Positions 27,034 through 36,705 of a stretch of 64,000 nucleotides of DNA are shown here, piece after piece. Each line of letters opens with the position of its first letter. Positions within the stretch are counted from its first letter, which is position 1. Position numbers and translations under genes: made by a program. This stretch comes from Cyclobacterium plantarum. GTDB lineage: Bacteria > Bacteroidota > Bacteroidia > Cytophagales > Cyclobacteriaceae. The notes below the pieces were generated by a model, which was not told where the DNA came from, did not search any database, and saw only the letters and a list, made by a program, of their open reading frames with translations. The stretch lies in NCBI RefSeq assembly GCF_011290685.1, contig NZ_JAANYN010000004.1, positions 62,001 through 126,000 of the forward strand, in the 5' to 3' direction.

Positions 27034-28479
27034 TTATCCTACACTTCCTTCCAGAGTAAGTGCGAGTAGTTTTTGAGCTTCCACTGCAAATTCCATGGGC
27101 AATTGATTCAATACCTCTTTGGCATAACCGTTAACGATCAAAGCCACAGCATCTTCAGAGTCTATACCCCTCTGATTACAATAAAAGATCTGATCCTCAC
27201 CGATTTTTGAAGTAGTTGCTTCATGTTCTACCTGAGCCGTGGAATTATGGATATCTATATAGGGGAAGGTGTGGGCGCCACAATTATTTCCCATGAGAAG
27301 CGAATCGCATTGGGAGAAGTTTCTTGCATTAACAGCCCTTTTCATAATTTGGACCTGACCCCTGTAGGAGTTTTGGGATTTTCCTGCAGAAATTCCCTTG
27401 GAAACTATTCTTGATTTAGTGTTTTTTCCTATATGAATCATTTTTGTTCCCGTATCCGCCTGTTGATAATTGTTGGTAACCGCTACGGAATAGAACTCAC
27501 CTATGGAATGATCCCCTTTCAGAATACAAGAGGGATATTTCCAGGTTACTGCTGAACCCGTCTCCACCTGTGTCCAGGAGATTTTAGCATGATCTCCAGC
27601 ACAAATGCCTCTTTTTGTCACAAAATTATAAATCCCACCTTTACCATTTTTGTCACCGGGAAACCAATTTTGAACGGTTGAATATTTTACCTCGGCATTT
27701 TCTGCAGCGTAAATCTCCACTACAGCTGCGTGCAATTGATTTTCGTCTCGTTGAGGAGCTGTACATCCCTCCAGATAGGAGACATATGATTTGTCCTCAG
27801 CAATGATTAGGGTTCTTTCAAACTGCCCTGTATTGGCTGCATTGATTCTGAAATAGGTAGACAATTCCATTGGACAGCGGACCCCTTTGGGAATGTAGCA
27901 AAAAGAACCATCTGAAAATACGGCCGAATTGAGCGCAGCAAAGTAATTGTCAGTAGCCGGAACCACTGAACCCAGGTATTTTTTGACCAATTCAGGATGT
28001 TCCTTTACAGCCTCACTGAAAGAACAAAAAATGACACCCAATTTAGATAAAGTATCTTTAAAAGTTGTACCAACCGATACGGAGTCCAGAACGGCATCTA
28101 CCGCTATTCCCTGCAACCTTTTTTGTTCATTCAAAGAAATACCCAGCCTTTCATATATTTTAAGCAGCTCAGGATCAACTTCGTCAATGTTCTTGGGCTT
28201 GCTTTTTTGCTTTGGGGCTGAATAATACCTTAATTTTTGATAATCAATTTTAGGATAAGACACATTGGGCCAGGTTGGCTCTTTCATTTTCTCCCAATGT
28301 CTGAATGCTTTTAATCTCCAATCCAATAACCATTGCGGCTCTTCTTTTTTGGAAGAAATCCACCTGATGGTGTCTTCATTTAAACCCACCGGAGCCTCAT
28401 CGGCTTCATAATTTACTGACCAGCCGTGTTCATATTCCTTTGAGGTAAATTCTTCTAAAATTTGATTGTCTTTGCTCAT
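27034..28479 (-). CDS. sufB: Fe-S cluster scaffold subunit SufB
   Basis: The 481-residue SufB subunit, on which the nascent iron-sulfur cluster is built. Landmarks are the N-terminal [20 protein letters not shown], the central [16 protein letters not shown] and [11 protein letters not shown] segments, [20 protein letters not shown], and the C-terminal [20 protein letters not shown] and [12 protein letters not shown]. It is the first gene of the operon, with a TAnnTTTG promoter element about 37 bp upstream. No sufA, iscU or iscR-like gene accompanies it; an Lrp-type regulator lies 253 bp upstream on the same strand. Confidence 0.97.
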   Translation of the reverse strand: MSKDNQILEEFTSKEYEHGWSVNYEADEAPVGLNEDTIRWISSKKEEPQWLLDWRLKAFRHWEKMKEPTWPNVSYPKIDYQKLRYYSAPKQKSKPKNIDEVDPELLKIYERLGISLNEQKRLQGIAVDAVLDSVSVGTTFKDTLSKLGVIFCSFSEAVKEHPELVKKYLGSVVPATDNYFAALNSAVFSDGSFCYIPKGVRCPMELSTYFRINAANTGQFERTLIIAEDKSYVSYLEGCTAPQRDENQLHAAVVEIYAAENAEVKYSTVQNWFPGDKNGKGGIYNFVTKRGICAGDHAKISWTQVETGSAVTWKYPSCILKGDHSIGEFYSVAVTNNYQQADTGTKMIHIGKNTKSRIVSKGISAGKSQNSYRGQVQIMKRAVNARNFSQCDSLLMGNNCGAHTFPYIDIHNSTAQVEHEATTSKIGEDQIFYCNQRGIDSEDAVALIVNGYAKEVLNQLPMEFAVEAQKLLALTLEGSVG

Positions 28480-28515
28480 AAAAAGAGTTATTTAGACTAA
28501 TTATATTTTGATGGA

Positions 28516-28523
28516 CAAATATA
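28516..28523 (-). promoter_or_regulatory. candidate -7 element of the suf operon promoter
   Basis: On the minus strand this reads TATATTTG, an exact fit to the Bacteroidota -7 consensus TAnnTTTG, 37 bp before the sufB start. No good TTG was found at the standard -33 spacing, so only the -7 half is supported. Confidence 0.5.
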
Positions 28524-28732
28524 CAACATTAATCTATTTTTTATTGTTCGAAATGCCAGCAAATTAAAGTAAAAATTTACATTTTTTGTATGTAAATGAT
28601 TAAAAATGAATAAATTATGTATATGTCAAAACGCCAAAATATCGAGTCACCGTAATTGAAAAGTGATATTAATTATTCCTAAAAACAAATAAATTTTTTA
28701 TTTAGATTTAATCTTAATAATTAACTATTGTT

Positions 28733-29206
28733 TTATTTTTTACCCTCCAAAAGTTGAATCGGCCTGTTGATACTTTCTTCAAGTACGATTAGTGTTTCCG
28801 TACGGTCTATCCCATCCACCAATTGGATCTTGTTGAGAACATCTCGCAAATGGTTGGTGTCTTTGCAAATGATTTTGGCGAAAATACTGTAGTTTCCAGT
28901 GGTGTAGTACGCATTGATCACTTCTGCTATTTCTTTCAATCTTTCGATAACATTATCGTAAAGAGAACTTTTTTCCAGGTAGATACCTAAAAACGCAGAG
29001 ATATCATAACCCAGTTTTGAGAAATCGATGTTAAGGGTTGCGCTTTTGACAATCCCCAAATCCTCTAATTTTCTCATCCGGACATGTACTGTACCCGATG
29101 AAACAAATACCTTTTTTGCAATTTCTGTAAAAGGTGTTTTGGCATCTTCGTTAAGCAAGGAAATGATTTTAAGGTCGATATTATCAATATCTAAAATTTT
29201 GTCCAT
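28733..29206 (-). CDS. Lrp/AsnC family transcriptional regulator
   Basis: A 157-residue regulator. The N-terminal winged helix-turn-helix starts DNIDLKIISLLNEDAKTPF and includes SSGTVHVRMRKLEDLGIV (about 36-53). The C-terminal RAM (ligand-binding, oligomerisation) domain has the family motif YYTTGNYSIFAKI (about 99-111) and LVDGIDRTETLIVLEE. Members respond to amino acids or other small molecules. It lies upstream of and on the same strand as sufB, but 253 bp apart, so control of suf genes is only a possibility. Confidence 0.92.
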   Translation of the reverse strand: MDKILDIDNIDLKIISLLNEDAKTPFTEIAKKVFVSSGTVHVRMRKLEDLGIVKSATLNIDFSKLGYDISAFLGIYLEKSSLYDNVIERLKEIAEVINAYYTTGNYSIFAKIICKDTNHLRDVLNKIQLVDGIDRTETLIVLEESINRPIQLLEGKK

Positions 29207-29513
29207 TATTCTTAGAGTTAATTGTTAAATTGAAAATAAAGATCTGTTTTAATTATTGAATTGTCAAAGAATTTGCAAGCTTTTTTCTATTTTGTATAAT
29301 TTCGGCAATTTGCTCATCAAATAGGCTTAATTTTAAAATGCATGAAAATAAACGTTTTGGCTGTTCCGTTTAAAAAATTAAACTTTCTTTGCTGCCTGGA
29401 TTGTATTATTTTAGGTTTAAAATTAAATTTCTTTTGAAATAAAACCAGCTTTTTTAATCAAAATAACGGGTAGCATATTTATTCCGATAAACACTTAAAT
29501 AAAATTAATAAAA
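29207..29513. other. divergent promoter region, Lrp regulator / S9 peptidase
   Basis: AT-rich, without a protein-like frame. It separates divergent genes and should contain both their promoters. I could not pick a convincing TTG-N19-TAnnTTTG pair or a strong palindrome here. Confidence 0.4.
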
Positions 29514-32333
29514 ATGATTCCTATGACTTCATTCAAGACCAAACCATTCTATTGTCTGTTCTTTATAACCTTTTTTTCAATTATGCATGTGGGATTTGGC
29601 CAGGACAGCAAGAGGCCCTTGGAGCACAGGGATTATGATGTCTGGGAATCTATCTCCCGAAGTATTATTTCAAATGATGGAAAATGGGTGGGAGTGGAAA
29701 TAAGCCTTCAAGAAGCTGATGGCAGGGGTAGGTTGATCCCTTCTTCCTCTTCTTCCAATACATTTGAAATTCCCCGGCTGAAACAAATGGAATTTTCTGA
29801 AGACAGCCGCTGGGCGATAGGGCTTCTTTCTCCCGAAAAGGATTCCCTTCGGAAAATGAAACTTCTAAGGATTGAAAAAGATAAATTTCCAAAGGACACC
29901 TTGTTGTTGGTTGATCTTAAAAAATTGGAATTAAGGAAAATTCCTCACGTAGAGAATTACAAGACGCCATCAAAGAATAAAACATGGTACGCATACGAGG
30001 TCTCCCATGAAATGATTGAGTCGGAAAATAATGATGCGGAGAAGGAAAAGGAAGATGAAAAAAAATTCAATTTGCATATCGAAAGCTTTGATGGTTCCTC
30101 ATCCAGATACATCGAAAATGTTTCCGCCTATGGTTTTGCAACTAATGGTACCAAACTATTTTATGTGCAAAATTTTGCGGAAGATGAAAATATGTACCTT
30201 CATCTCAAGCTTTTGAACCTGAAAACAGAACAGGAATTTACATTATCCGACAGTTTGAAGCAATATAAAAACATGGTTTTTTCGGAAGATGCCGCTCAAT
30301 TTGCCTTTTTGGGAAGCAGGCAGGCTCCTTCGGATAAAAATGCGTCCTTCGATGTATTTTACAGTGAAAGTGATACGGGGCTGAAAATGGTAGTCCCTAA
30401 CACAGATTGGAAAAAAGGAGATATAAGTGAACATTATCCATTGAAATTTTCCGAAGACGGAAAGCGCTTATTTTTTGGCTGGCAAAAAAAAACCAGGGAA
30501 TACACCTATGAATCGGATACTACAATTCTGGATGAAGAAAGAGTAAGTCTTGACATTTGGGGATGGCAGGATGAAGAAATACAGCCCATGCAGCTTAAAA
30601 AACTGGAAGAAAAGAATAAGGAGAGTTTTGCCGCTGTTTACCTTGTTGATGCCGGACATGTTGTTTCTCTTGCCAATGCTGAAATCGGAAATTTGCATTT
30701 CAACTGGGACAAAACAGGAGATTGGGCGATTGCTCTGGATGACAGTCCCTACAGGAGAAATTACAGTTGGGATATTCAGATTGGAAAAGACCTGCGTCGG
30801 GTATCCATGGAGACTGGCAAAGCTGAATTATTGGAAAAGGAAATCATTGGTAACCCCAGAATCTCTCCCTCCGGAAAATATGCTTTTTGGTACAGTAATC
30901 CGGACAGTGCCTGGGTGGCTTATGGCCTGGAAAATAGGGAAAAGGTTTTCCTGACTGCAGGATTAGAGGATGTTTTCTACGATGATTTACACGATAGCCC
31001 TTCGTTGCCTGGTAGCAATGGTCATGGAGGATGGTCGGCAAATGATCAGTATTTTTTGGTTTATGGAAAATTTGATATATGGATGGTAGATCCAAAAGGA
31101 GTGGAACCACCCATTAACCTCAGCAATGGGCATGGTGAGGAAAATCAAATCCAATACCGGCTGCTGGACCTGGATCCCGATAAGCATTATGTGGACCTTG
31201 GGGAAGATTTGTTCCTCAGCGGTATGGATATGGAAACAATGGACAGTGGTTTTTTCCTGGCCGATCCCAGGGGAAAAAATTCACCTGAAAAACTGATTTA
31301 TGGTCATGCAGCCCATTATGGATTAAAAAAGGCCAAAGACCTGAACCAATTTATTTACCAAAAATCAACATTTCAAGAATCTCCTGATATGTACCTGGCA
31401 GGTGAAAAGTTCAAGAAAAGCAAGCAACTGACCCATATCAATACCCAGCAAAAAAATATCCTGTGGGGAGATGTGGAATTGGTTGAATACCGGGTGAATG
31501 ATGGAAACATGATGAATGGGTTACTTTTCAAACCAGAAGATTTCGACCCGGATAAAAAATATCCCATGATGGTATACTTTTACGAAAGAAGCTCCACTTC
31601 CCTTCACCGATACCGTTCTCCAGCACCTTCGGCTTCGGTCATCAATATCCCGTTTTTTGTAAGTAATGGCTACCTGGTGTTCGTCCCGGACATACAGTAT
31701 AAGATAGGATTACCTGGTCCGAGTGCCTATGATTGTGTGGTACCCGGAGTGCAGACCATGCTGGCAAAGGGTTTTGTGGATCCGGCAAACATCGGTATCC
31801 AGGGCCAGAGTTGGGGAGGATATCAGGTAGCTTATATCATTACAAAAACAAATATGTTTAAAGCGGCCGGTGCAGGAGCTCCTGTGGCCAATATGACCTC
31901 GGCCTACGGCGGTATAAGATGGGGCACCGGTATGAGCCGCATGTTTCAATATGAGCAAACCCAGTCCAGAATTGGAGGGACGCTCTGGGAGAAACCCATG
32001 CAGTATCTCGAAAACTCCCCGATTTTTTATGCCGACAGGATCCAAACGCCTACTCTGATCATGCACAATGATGCTGATGGGGCTGTTCCCTGGTACCAGG
32101 GTATAGAATTTTTCATGGGTTTAAAACGTAACAATGTGCCTTCCTGGCTGCTGGTTTACAACGATGAAGACCATAATTTAAAGGAAAGGAAAAATAAAAA
32201 AGATTTGAGCATTCGCTTGTCACAGTTCTTTGACCACTACCTGAAGGGATCCCCTGCACCTTTATGGATGGAAGAAGGGATTCCGGCTGTAGAAAAAGGG
32301 AAAACCCTGAAATATGAATTAATCAGTGAGTAG
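29514..32333 (+). CDS. secreted prolyl oligopeptidase family (S9) serine peptidase
   Basis: A 939-residue protein with an N-terminal signal peptide ending near HVGFGQ, so it is exported to the periplasm or surface. Residues about 40-620 form the beta-propeller region typical of S9 peptidases. The alpha/beta-hydrolase domain follows, with the nucleophile S766 in GQSWGGYQ, D855 in HNDADGAVPWYQG and H887 in NDEDHNLK. The GxSxGG form fits the DPP/acylaminoacyl peptidase branch. It probably degrades oligopeptides after initial proteolysis. Two start codons are possible (29514 or 29523); the choice does not alter the mature protein. It is monocistronic. Confidence 0.92.
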   Translation: MIPMTSFKTKPFYCLFFITFFSIMHVGFGQDSKRPLEHRDYDVWESISRSIISNDGKWVGVEISLQEADGRGRLIPSSSSSNTFEIPRLKQMEFSEDSRWAIGLLSPEKDSLRKMKLLRIEKDKFPKDTLLLVDLKKLELRKIPHVENYKTPSKNKTWYAYEVSHEMIESENNDAEKEKEDEKKFNLHIESFDGSSSRYIENVSAYGFATNGTKLFYVQNFAEDENMYLHLKLLNLKTEQEFTLSDSLKQYKNMVFSEDAAQFAFLGSRQAPSDKNASFDVFYSESDTGLKMVVPNTDWKKGDISEHYPLKFSEDGKRLFFGWQKKTREYTYESDTTILDEERVSLDIWGWQDEEIQPMQLKKLEEKNKESFAAVYLVDAGHVVSLANAEIGNLHFNWDKTGDWAIALDDSPYRRNYSWDIQIGKDLRRVSMETGKAELLEKEIIGNPRISPSGKYAFWYSNPDSAWVAYGLENREKVFLTAGLEDVFYDDLHDSPSLPGSNGHGGWSANDQYFLVYGKFDIWMVDPKGVEPPINLSNGHGEENQIQYRLLDLDPDKHYVDLGEDLFLSGMDMETMDSGFFLADPRGKNSPEKLIYGHAAHYGLKKAKDLNQFIYQKSTFQESPDMYLAGEKFKKSKQLTHINTQQKNILWGDVELVEYRVNDGNMMNGLLFKPEDFDPDKKYPMMVYFYERSSTSLHRYRSPAPSASVINIPFFVSNGYLVFVPDIQYKIGLPGPSAYDCVVPGVQTMLAKGFVDPANIGIQGQSWGGYQVAYIITKTNMFKAAGAGAPVANMTSAYGGIRWGTGMSRMFQYEQTQSRIGGTLWEKPMQYLENSPIFYADRIQTPTLIMHNDADGAVPWYQGIEFFMGLKRNNVPSWLLVYNDEDHNLKERKNKKDLSIRLSQFFDHYLKGSPAPLWMEEGIPAVEKGKTLKYELISE

Positions 32334-32504
32334 TTGCTTTTGGAAAAACCAAATGATTTCTTTCACATGAGAATCAAATTTGCGAGGAGCTGTCCTTTAA
32401 CCTTTTTTTGACATTGATTCCAATATATAAGGTCAATAACGGACCCGGGATTTTTGTACAATGGTCAGGCCCCTTAATTCGTGAAAGACTGTTTTTTCAA
32501 AAAC

Positions 32505-33536
32505 TCAGTGCCTCCTTTTAGATGAATCCCTGATGATCAGTGCAGATCTAAGTGTAATGGTATTTGTTTTTTGAAGGATTTCCTGATTTTCATCATCCAG
32601 GTGGTTGATCAGGTTTTTCATGGCCACTTCTCCCATATGATAACTTGGATAATTTATGGTGGATATGTTGGGTTCCACCATGCGGGAAATCAAATCATTA
32701 TTGAATCCCACAATAGCCAAATCTTCAGGAACCTTAATGCCTCTTTTCTTTAAAGCTATCAGGCAGCTGGCGGCGCTGGTGTCGTTAGAAACCAACAGCC
32801 CGTCCGGCCTGGGATTCAGCTTTAATATTTTTTCTACGATGCGTTCTCCTGAATCCTCGTCCAGCTCGTTGGTAAATACATTGTCTGCATTGAAGACGAA
32901 GCCGTGATCCATCAGGGCGTATTTATACCCTTTCAAGCGATCTGCATAAACATTGATTTGCAAGTTGCCCAATACATGGACGATTCTTTTACAACCTTCT
33001 TTGATAAGGTGCGCCGTTGCATCGTAAATGGCTTGGGTATTGTTAATGACGACACCCGTACAATGGTTGTTTTCCGGAACCCGGTCAAAAAACAAAACAG
33101 GAATATCTTTTTGAAAAAACGGTTGAAAATGTTCAATATTATCAGTGGTTCCGGCTTTTGAAACAAGCAGGCCATCAACACGGCTGTTGAACATTATTTT
33201 TGTATTGGAAATCTCTTTTTCCAGGGATTCCATGGATTGACTGATAATCAGGTTATACCCGGCTTGAGTCGCAATTTTTTCCATTCCGGCCAGAACGGAA
33301 GATTGAAAAGCACTGTTGAGCCTGGGCACAATAACCCCAATGCTTTTTGACCTTCTTTTACGAAGACTGGAGGCAAAAATATTGGATTGATAACCCATAT
33401 TTTTTGCCGCATGGAGAATTTTATTCCTGGTAACTTCCTTCACTCTCGGGTGATTGCTCAATGCCCGGCTTACGGTAGTAGGAGACAAACCTACATCTGC
33501 TGCAATATCATAAATGGTGATTTCTTTTTTCATCAA
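32505..33536 (-). CDS. LacI family transcriptional regulator
   Basis: A 343-residue repressor-type regulator. The N-terminal DNA-binding domain is classic: TIYDIAADVGLSPTTVSRAL (about 7-26), followed by the hinge segment ASSLRKRRSKSIGVIVPRL. The periplasmic-binding-protein-like effector domain fills the rest, with GLLVSNDTSAASCLIALKKR as the usual late motif. The effector is likely a sugar or sugar acid. It is divergent from a DUF6807/oxidoreductase/uxuA/GDPD-like gene cluster. A sequence matching the LacI-family operator consensus lies 50 bp upstream of its own start, and a second one before the divergent gene, so self-control and control of the cluster are likely. Confidence 0.93.
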   Translation of the reverse strand: MMKKEITIYDIAADVGLSPTTVSRALSNHPRVKEVTRNKILHAAKNMGYQSNIFASSLRKRRSKSIGVIVPRLNSAFQSSVLAGMEKIATQAGYNLIISQSMESLEKEISNTKIMFNSRVDGLLVSKAGTTDNIEHFQPFFQKDIPVLFFDRVPENNHCTGVVINNTQAIYDATAHLIKEGCKRIVHVLGNLQINVYADRLKGYKYALMDHGFVFNADNVFTNELDEDSGERIVEKILKLNPRPDGLLVSNDTSAASCLIALKKRGIKVPEDLAIVGFNNDLISRMVEPNISTINYPSYHMGEVAMKNLINHLDDENQEILQKTNTITLRSALIIRDSSKRRH

Positions 33537-33585
33537 TTCACTTTAGTCCTTAGAGCAATTAATAATAGATATAATTTTAGAAGTA

Positions 33586-33599
33586 TGCAACCGATTTCA
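33586..33599. promoter_or_regulatory. LacI-type operator 1 (regulator side)
   Basis: TGCAACCGATTTCA fits the LacI/CcpA-family operator form TGNAANCGNWWWCA at every defined position, with the central CG. It lies 50 bp before the regulator's start. The core CAACCGATTTCA recurs inverted in operator 2. Confidence 0.6.
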
Positions 33600-33813
33600 A
33601 TACATTTAATATTTGGAATAAATTATTTAAACCTAAAATTCAGCTTAAAAAAGAATAAAACACCTAATATTAACAAAATTCAAATTCAATTCCTGACCTT
33701 TCGGTTGATTTTTGGAGGAGAACTTTCCTTTTATTTGGCAGGAGTTTAACCATATTTTTTTTGACCAGAGCAATTAACATTAATAAATGGTTAATTGGAG
33801 GCATAAAATTATA

Positions 33814-33827
33814 TGAAATCGGTTGTA
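33814..33827. promoter_or_regulatory. LacI-type operator 2 (catabolic cluster side)
   Basis: TGAAATCGGTTGTA, sharing 12 bases with operator 1 in the opposite orientation, lies 66 bp before the DUF6807 gene start. It fits the consensus less well at its right end. A further CG-centred sequence (TGTTTACGTTTG, about 33848-33859) is a weaker third candidate. Confidence 0.55.
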
Positions 33828-33892
33828 ACAAATTAAATATATTGATATGTTTACGTTTGTTAGAAAATGAAAAATCTCATTCCATTAAATAT

Positions 33893-35143
33893 ATGAATAA
33901 ATTTAAACAGCCCATTGTTCTATTCCTATTTATTTCGTTTCCAATTATGGGCATGGCTCAAAAAATCGCCACCCTGGAAATAGAACTGCCTGCTGTGTCT
34001 ACTTTTGCTTATCCGGTGTCCATTCCCCTAGATCCTATTACACACCTATCGGATTCTATGTTGACGCTGATGGAGGTAGCAGGTGAAGACCGTCGGGAGG
34101 TCCCCTTTCAGATTGATCACATTCAGGGCAGGACCCTTTACTGGTTGGTGAAGCCCATGAAGAGTGGGGAGAGAAAAAGGTCTTTTGAGATCCATAAGAA
34201 ACAAAATACCCTGGATAGTGGCAGCTTGAGCATAGATCAAACCGATAAAGCCTTGATCATTAAAAAGAGCGGAAAGGATTTGTGGCAATACAATCATGCC
34301 ATCGCCTACCCACCCGAAGGCGCTGACCCGGCTTATGCCCGTAGTGGTTTTGTTCATCCCATGTGGTCACCCACCGGTAAGTCACTGACCAGGATCCAAC
34401 CACCAGACCATTACCATCATTATGGCCTTTGGAATCCCTGGACAAGAGCTGAATTTAAGGGAGAGACCATTGATTTCTGGAACCTAAAGGAGAAACAAGG
34501 GACGGTGCGGTTTGCCAATTTCGTTAGCAGGACAGAGGGAGCGGTTTTTGCCGGCTATAAGGTTTTGCATGAACACCTGGTGTTACAAAACAGGACTGAA
34601 CCGGAGATAGCCATGAGAGAGGTTCAGGGAACCAGAATTTTTGCCCTGGATGAAGAGGAGGATTACTACCTGGCTGATATAAGTATACTGCTTAATCCTG
34701 CCACTGATCACCCTGTTATTTTGAAGGAATACCGGTATGGAAGCCTTGGATGGAGGGCTACGGAAAAATGGGACAGAACCAATAGCGAAGTGATCACTTC
34801 CGAAGGTTTGGATAGAAAGTCTGCCGATGGCAGCCTGGCAAGGTGGTGCATCGTACAGGGAGAAATCGATGAGGATTATGCGGCAGTGGTGATGATGTCT
34901 TACCCGGCCAATTATAACCATCCCGAACCCTTACGGATATGGCCGGAAGATATTTATGACCGGGGAGACATGTATGCCAATTTTGCACCAACCAAAAATA
35001 TGGATTGGGATCTTCATCCCGGAAAAACGTATTTGCTGACTTACAGGTTTTTGGTTTCTTCCAAAAAAATAAGTCCGGAAGAAGCAGAAGCTGCCTGGCA
35101 GCAATTTGCACATGAACCCAAAATCACCATTCATAAAGAGTAA
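33893..35143 (+). CDS. DUF6807 / PmoA-like secreted protein
   Basis: A 416-residue protein with a signal peptide ending at GMAQ. The body matches the DUF6807 family (formerly annotated as methane oxygenase PmoA-like, a misleading name). Landmarks are FVHPMWSPTGKSLTR, the histidine-rich PPDHYHHYGLWNPW (likely metal or substrate site), the YRYGSLGWRATEKWDR region and MMSYPANYNHPEPLRIWP. The biochemical role is unsettled; members sit beside Gfo/Idh/MocA oxidoreductases, as here, so a part in sugar or glycoside processing in the periplasm is likely. It is the first gene of a cluster divergent from the LacI regulator. The ATG at 33893 is chosen because the signal peptide begins there. Confidence 0.85.
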   Translation: MNKFKQPIVLFLFISFPIMGMAQKIATLEIELPAVSTFAYPVSIPLDPITHLSDSMLTLMEVAGEDRREVPFQIDHIQGRTLYWLVKPMKSGERKRSFEIHKKQNTLDSGSLSIDQTDKALIIKKSGKDLWQYNHAIAYPPEGADPAYARSGFVHPMWSPTGKSLTRIQPPDHYHHYGLWNPWTRAEFKGETIDFWNLKEKQGTVRFANFVSRTEGAVFAGYKVLHEHLVLQNRTEPEIAMREVQGTRIFALDEEEDYYLADISILLNPATDHPVILKEYRYGSLGWRATEKWDRTNSEVITSEGLDRKSADGSLARWCIVQGEIDEDYAAVVMMSYPANYNHPEPLRIWPEDIYDRGDMYANFAPTKNMDWDLHPGKTYLLTYRFLVSSKKISPEEAEAAWQQFAHEPKITIHKE

Positions 35144-35251
35144 AAAAGTCTGGGGTTTCCAGATTATGATTTGGTCAAAAAGTAGGATCAAATATAAATC
35201 AAAAGTCAAAAAAAGCAATCAATAAACAGGATAACCAAAACGTGTGTTTCC

Positions 35252-36673
35252 ATGAAAAAAGAAAAACAATCCAATCTTTCCAGAAGAAATTTTATGAAGT
35301 CCAGTACCAAAGGAGCATTGGCAGCTTCCCTGGCCGTTACAGGATTTCCAACTATTGTGCCGGCATCCGTTTTCGGAAAAAATGCTCCCAGTAATAAGAT
35401 CAATATAGGTCAGGTAGGTTTTGGCCGGATAGCGATGACACATGATTTGCCTGAGACCATGAAAAATGACATTGCCAGGGTAATCGCTGTGGCTGACGTT
35501 GACCGGGATCGTGCGGGACAGGGCAAAAACTGGATAGAAAAATATTATGCAGACAAAACCGGCAACAACAATTACGTTGATGTAAAAGTCTTTGAAGATT
35601 ACAAAGAAATGATCAACCACAAAGATGTGGATGCGGTCATTATAAGTACTCCTGATCACTGGCATGCTCAGCCAGCGATGGAGGCTGCCCTGGCGGGTAA
35701 AGACATTTACCTCCAAAAGCCCACTTCGCTAACCATTGAGGAAGGCAGAATGATGAGCGATACCATCCACAGGACCGGTGCCATTTTCCAGATAGGTAGC
35801 CAGCAGCGCTCCATGAATCCATGGCCACAGTTTAAAAGAGCTTGTGAACTGGTAAGAAACGGAAGGATAGGTAAAATAGAGAGGATTTTAGTTGGATTGC
35901 CCGGAGATCCGGCAGGCGGAAACCCGGTTGAAATGCCGGTTCCGGCTAACCTGAATTATGACATGTGGCTGGGTTCTACGCCCTGGGTACCTTATACCTT
36001 AGACAGGGTGCATTCACAGTCTGATATCCGATCCAGGCCAGGATGGCTCAGGTGCGAGCAGTTTGGTGCCGGAATGATCACCGGATGGGGAGCCCATCAT
36101 CTGGACATCGCCCATTGGGGTATGGGTAAGGAGTATTCAGGTCCTGTAGAGCTTGAGGCTACAGCTTCTTTCCCTACCGAAGGGCTTTGGACTGTACACG
36201 GAGATTTTAAAGTAACGGCCAAGTACGACAATGATGTGATCATGGAAGTCAGTGGGGACTATCCCAATGGGGTAAGGTTTGAAGGTACCGAGGGCTGGAT
36301 CTTCGTCGCCCGGGGCAACGTTGGGGTAACGGATAGTGATCCGGTACCCGGAGGGAAAGCCAGCGAGGCATTTAAAGCCAGCGATCAGAAAATACTTACT
36401 TCAGAAATTGGACCGGAAGAGATTCACCTTTATGCCAGTGAAGAACAGCACAAAAACTGGCTGGATTGTATTGTTTCCAGAGAACAAACCATTGCACCAG
36501 TGGAGGTGGCCCATCGTTCTTGTAGTGCCTGTCTGCTGTCCCATATCGCCATGAAACTGCCCAGGAAATTGTATTGGGACCCTGTCCGGGAAAAATTCAA
36601 AAATGACGATGAGGCAAACGCCATGCTTTCTCGTCCCAACAGGCATCCTTATGGTACGCAATACGTTCTTTAA
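35252..36673 (+). CDS. Tat-exported Gfo/Idh/MocA family oxidoreductase
   Basis: A 473-residue family member with a twin-arginine signal (RRNFMK at 11-16, then an alanine-rich hydrophobic core), so it is exported folded with its NAD(P). The nucleotide-binding motif is GQVGFGRIA (about 53-61). QKP at 155-157 replaces EKP, and the HHLDIAHWGMG segment supplies the usual active-site histidine. Position after the DUF6807 gene and before uxuA points to periplasmic oxidation of a sugar or glycoside feeding uronate-type catabolism; that is inference. The 108-bp gap upstream contains a weak hairpin (TCTGG/CCAGA at 35149-35163). Confidence 0.88.
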   Translation: MKKEKQSNLSRRNFMKSSTKGALAASLAVTGFPTIVPASVFGKNAPSNKINIGQVGFGRIAMTHDLPETMKNDIARVIAVADVDRDRAGQGKNWIEKYYADKTGNNNYVDVKVFEDYKEMINHKDVDAVIISTPDHWHAQPAMEAALAGKDIYLQKPTSLTIEEGRMMSDTIHRTGAIFQIGSQQRSMNPWPQFKRACELVRNGRIGKIERILVGLPGDPAGGNPVEMPVPANLNYDMWLGSTPWVPYTLDRVHSQSDIRSRPGWLRCEQFGAGMITGWGAHHLDIAHWGMGKEYSGPVELEATASFPTEGLWTVHGDFKVTAKYDNDVIMEVSGDYPNGVRFEGTEGWIFVARGNVGVTDSDPVPGGKASEAFKASDQKILTSEIGPEEIHLYASEEQHKNWLDCIVSREQTIAPVEVAHRSCSACLLSHIAMKLPRKLYWDPVREKFKNDDEANAMLSRPNRHPYGTQYVL

Positions 36674-36705
36674 ATATTAAATACTAACAAAGATAAAAAA
36701 CAAGT

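Larger units (their letters stand above)
33537..33892. other. divergent regulatory region of the LacI-controlled cluster
   Basis: AT-rich and without a protein-like frame. An open frame starting at 33761 runs into the next gene, but its first 44 codons look random and precede a clear signal peptide start at 33893. It contains the two operator candidates listed separately. Confidence 0.6.

Noticed and set aside
33761-33892. N-terminal extension of the DUF6807 protein by 44 residues
   Set aside because: It precedes a clear signal peptide and runs across the operator candidates, so it is taken as untranslated regulatory DNA.
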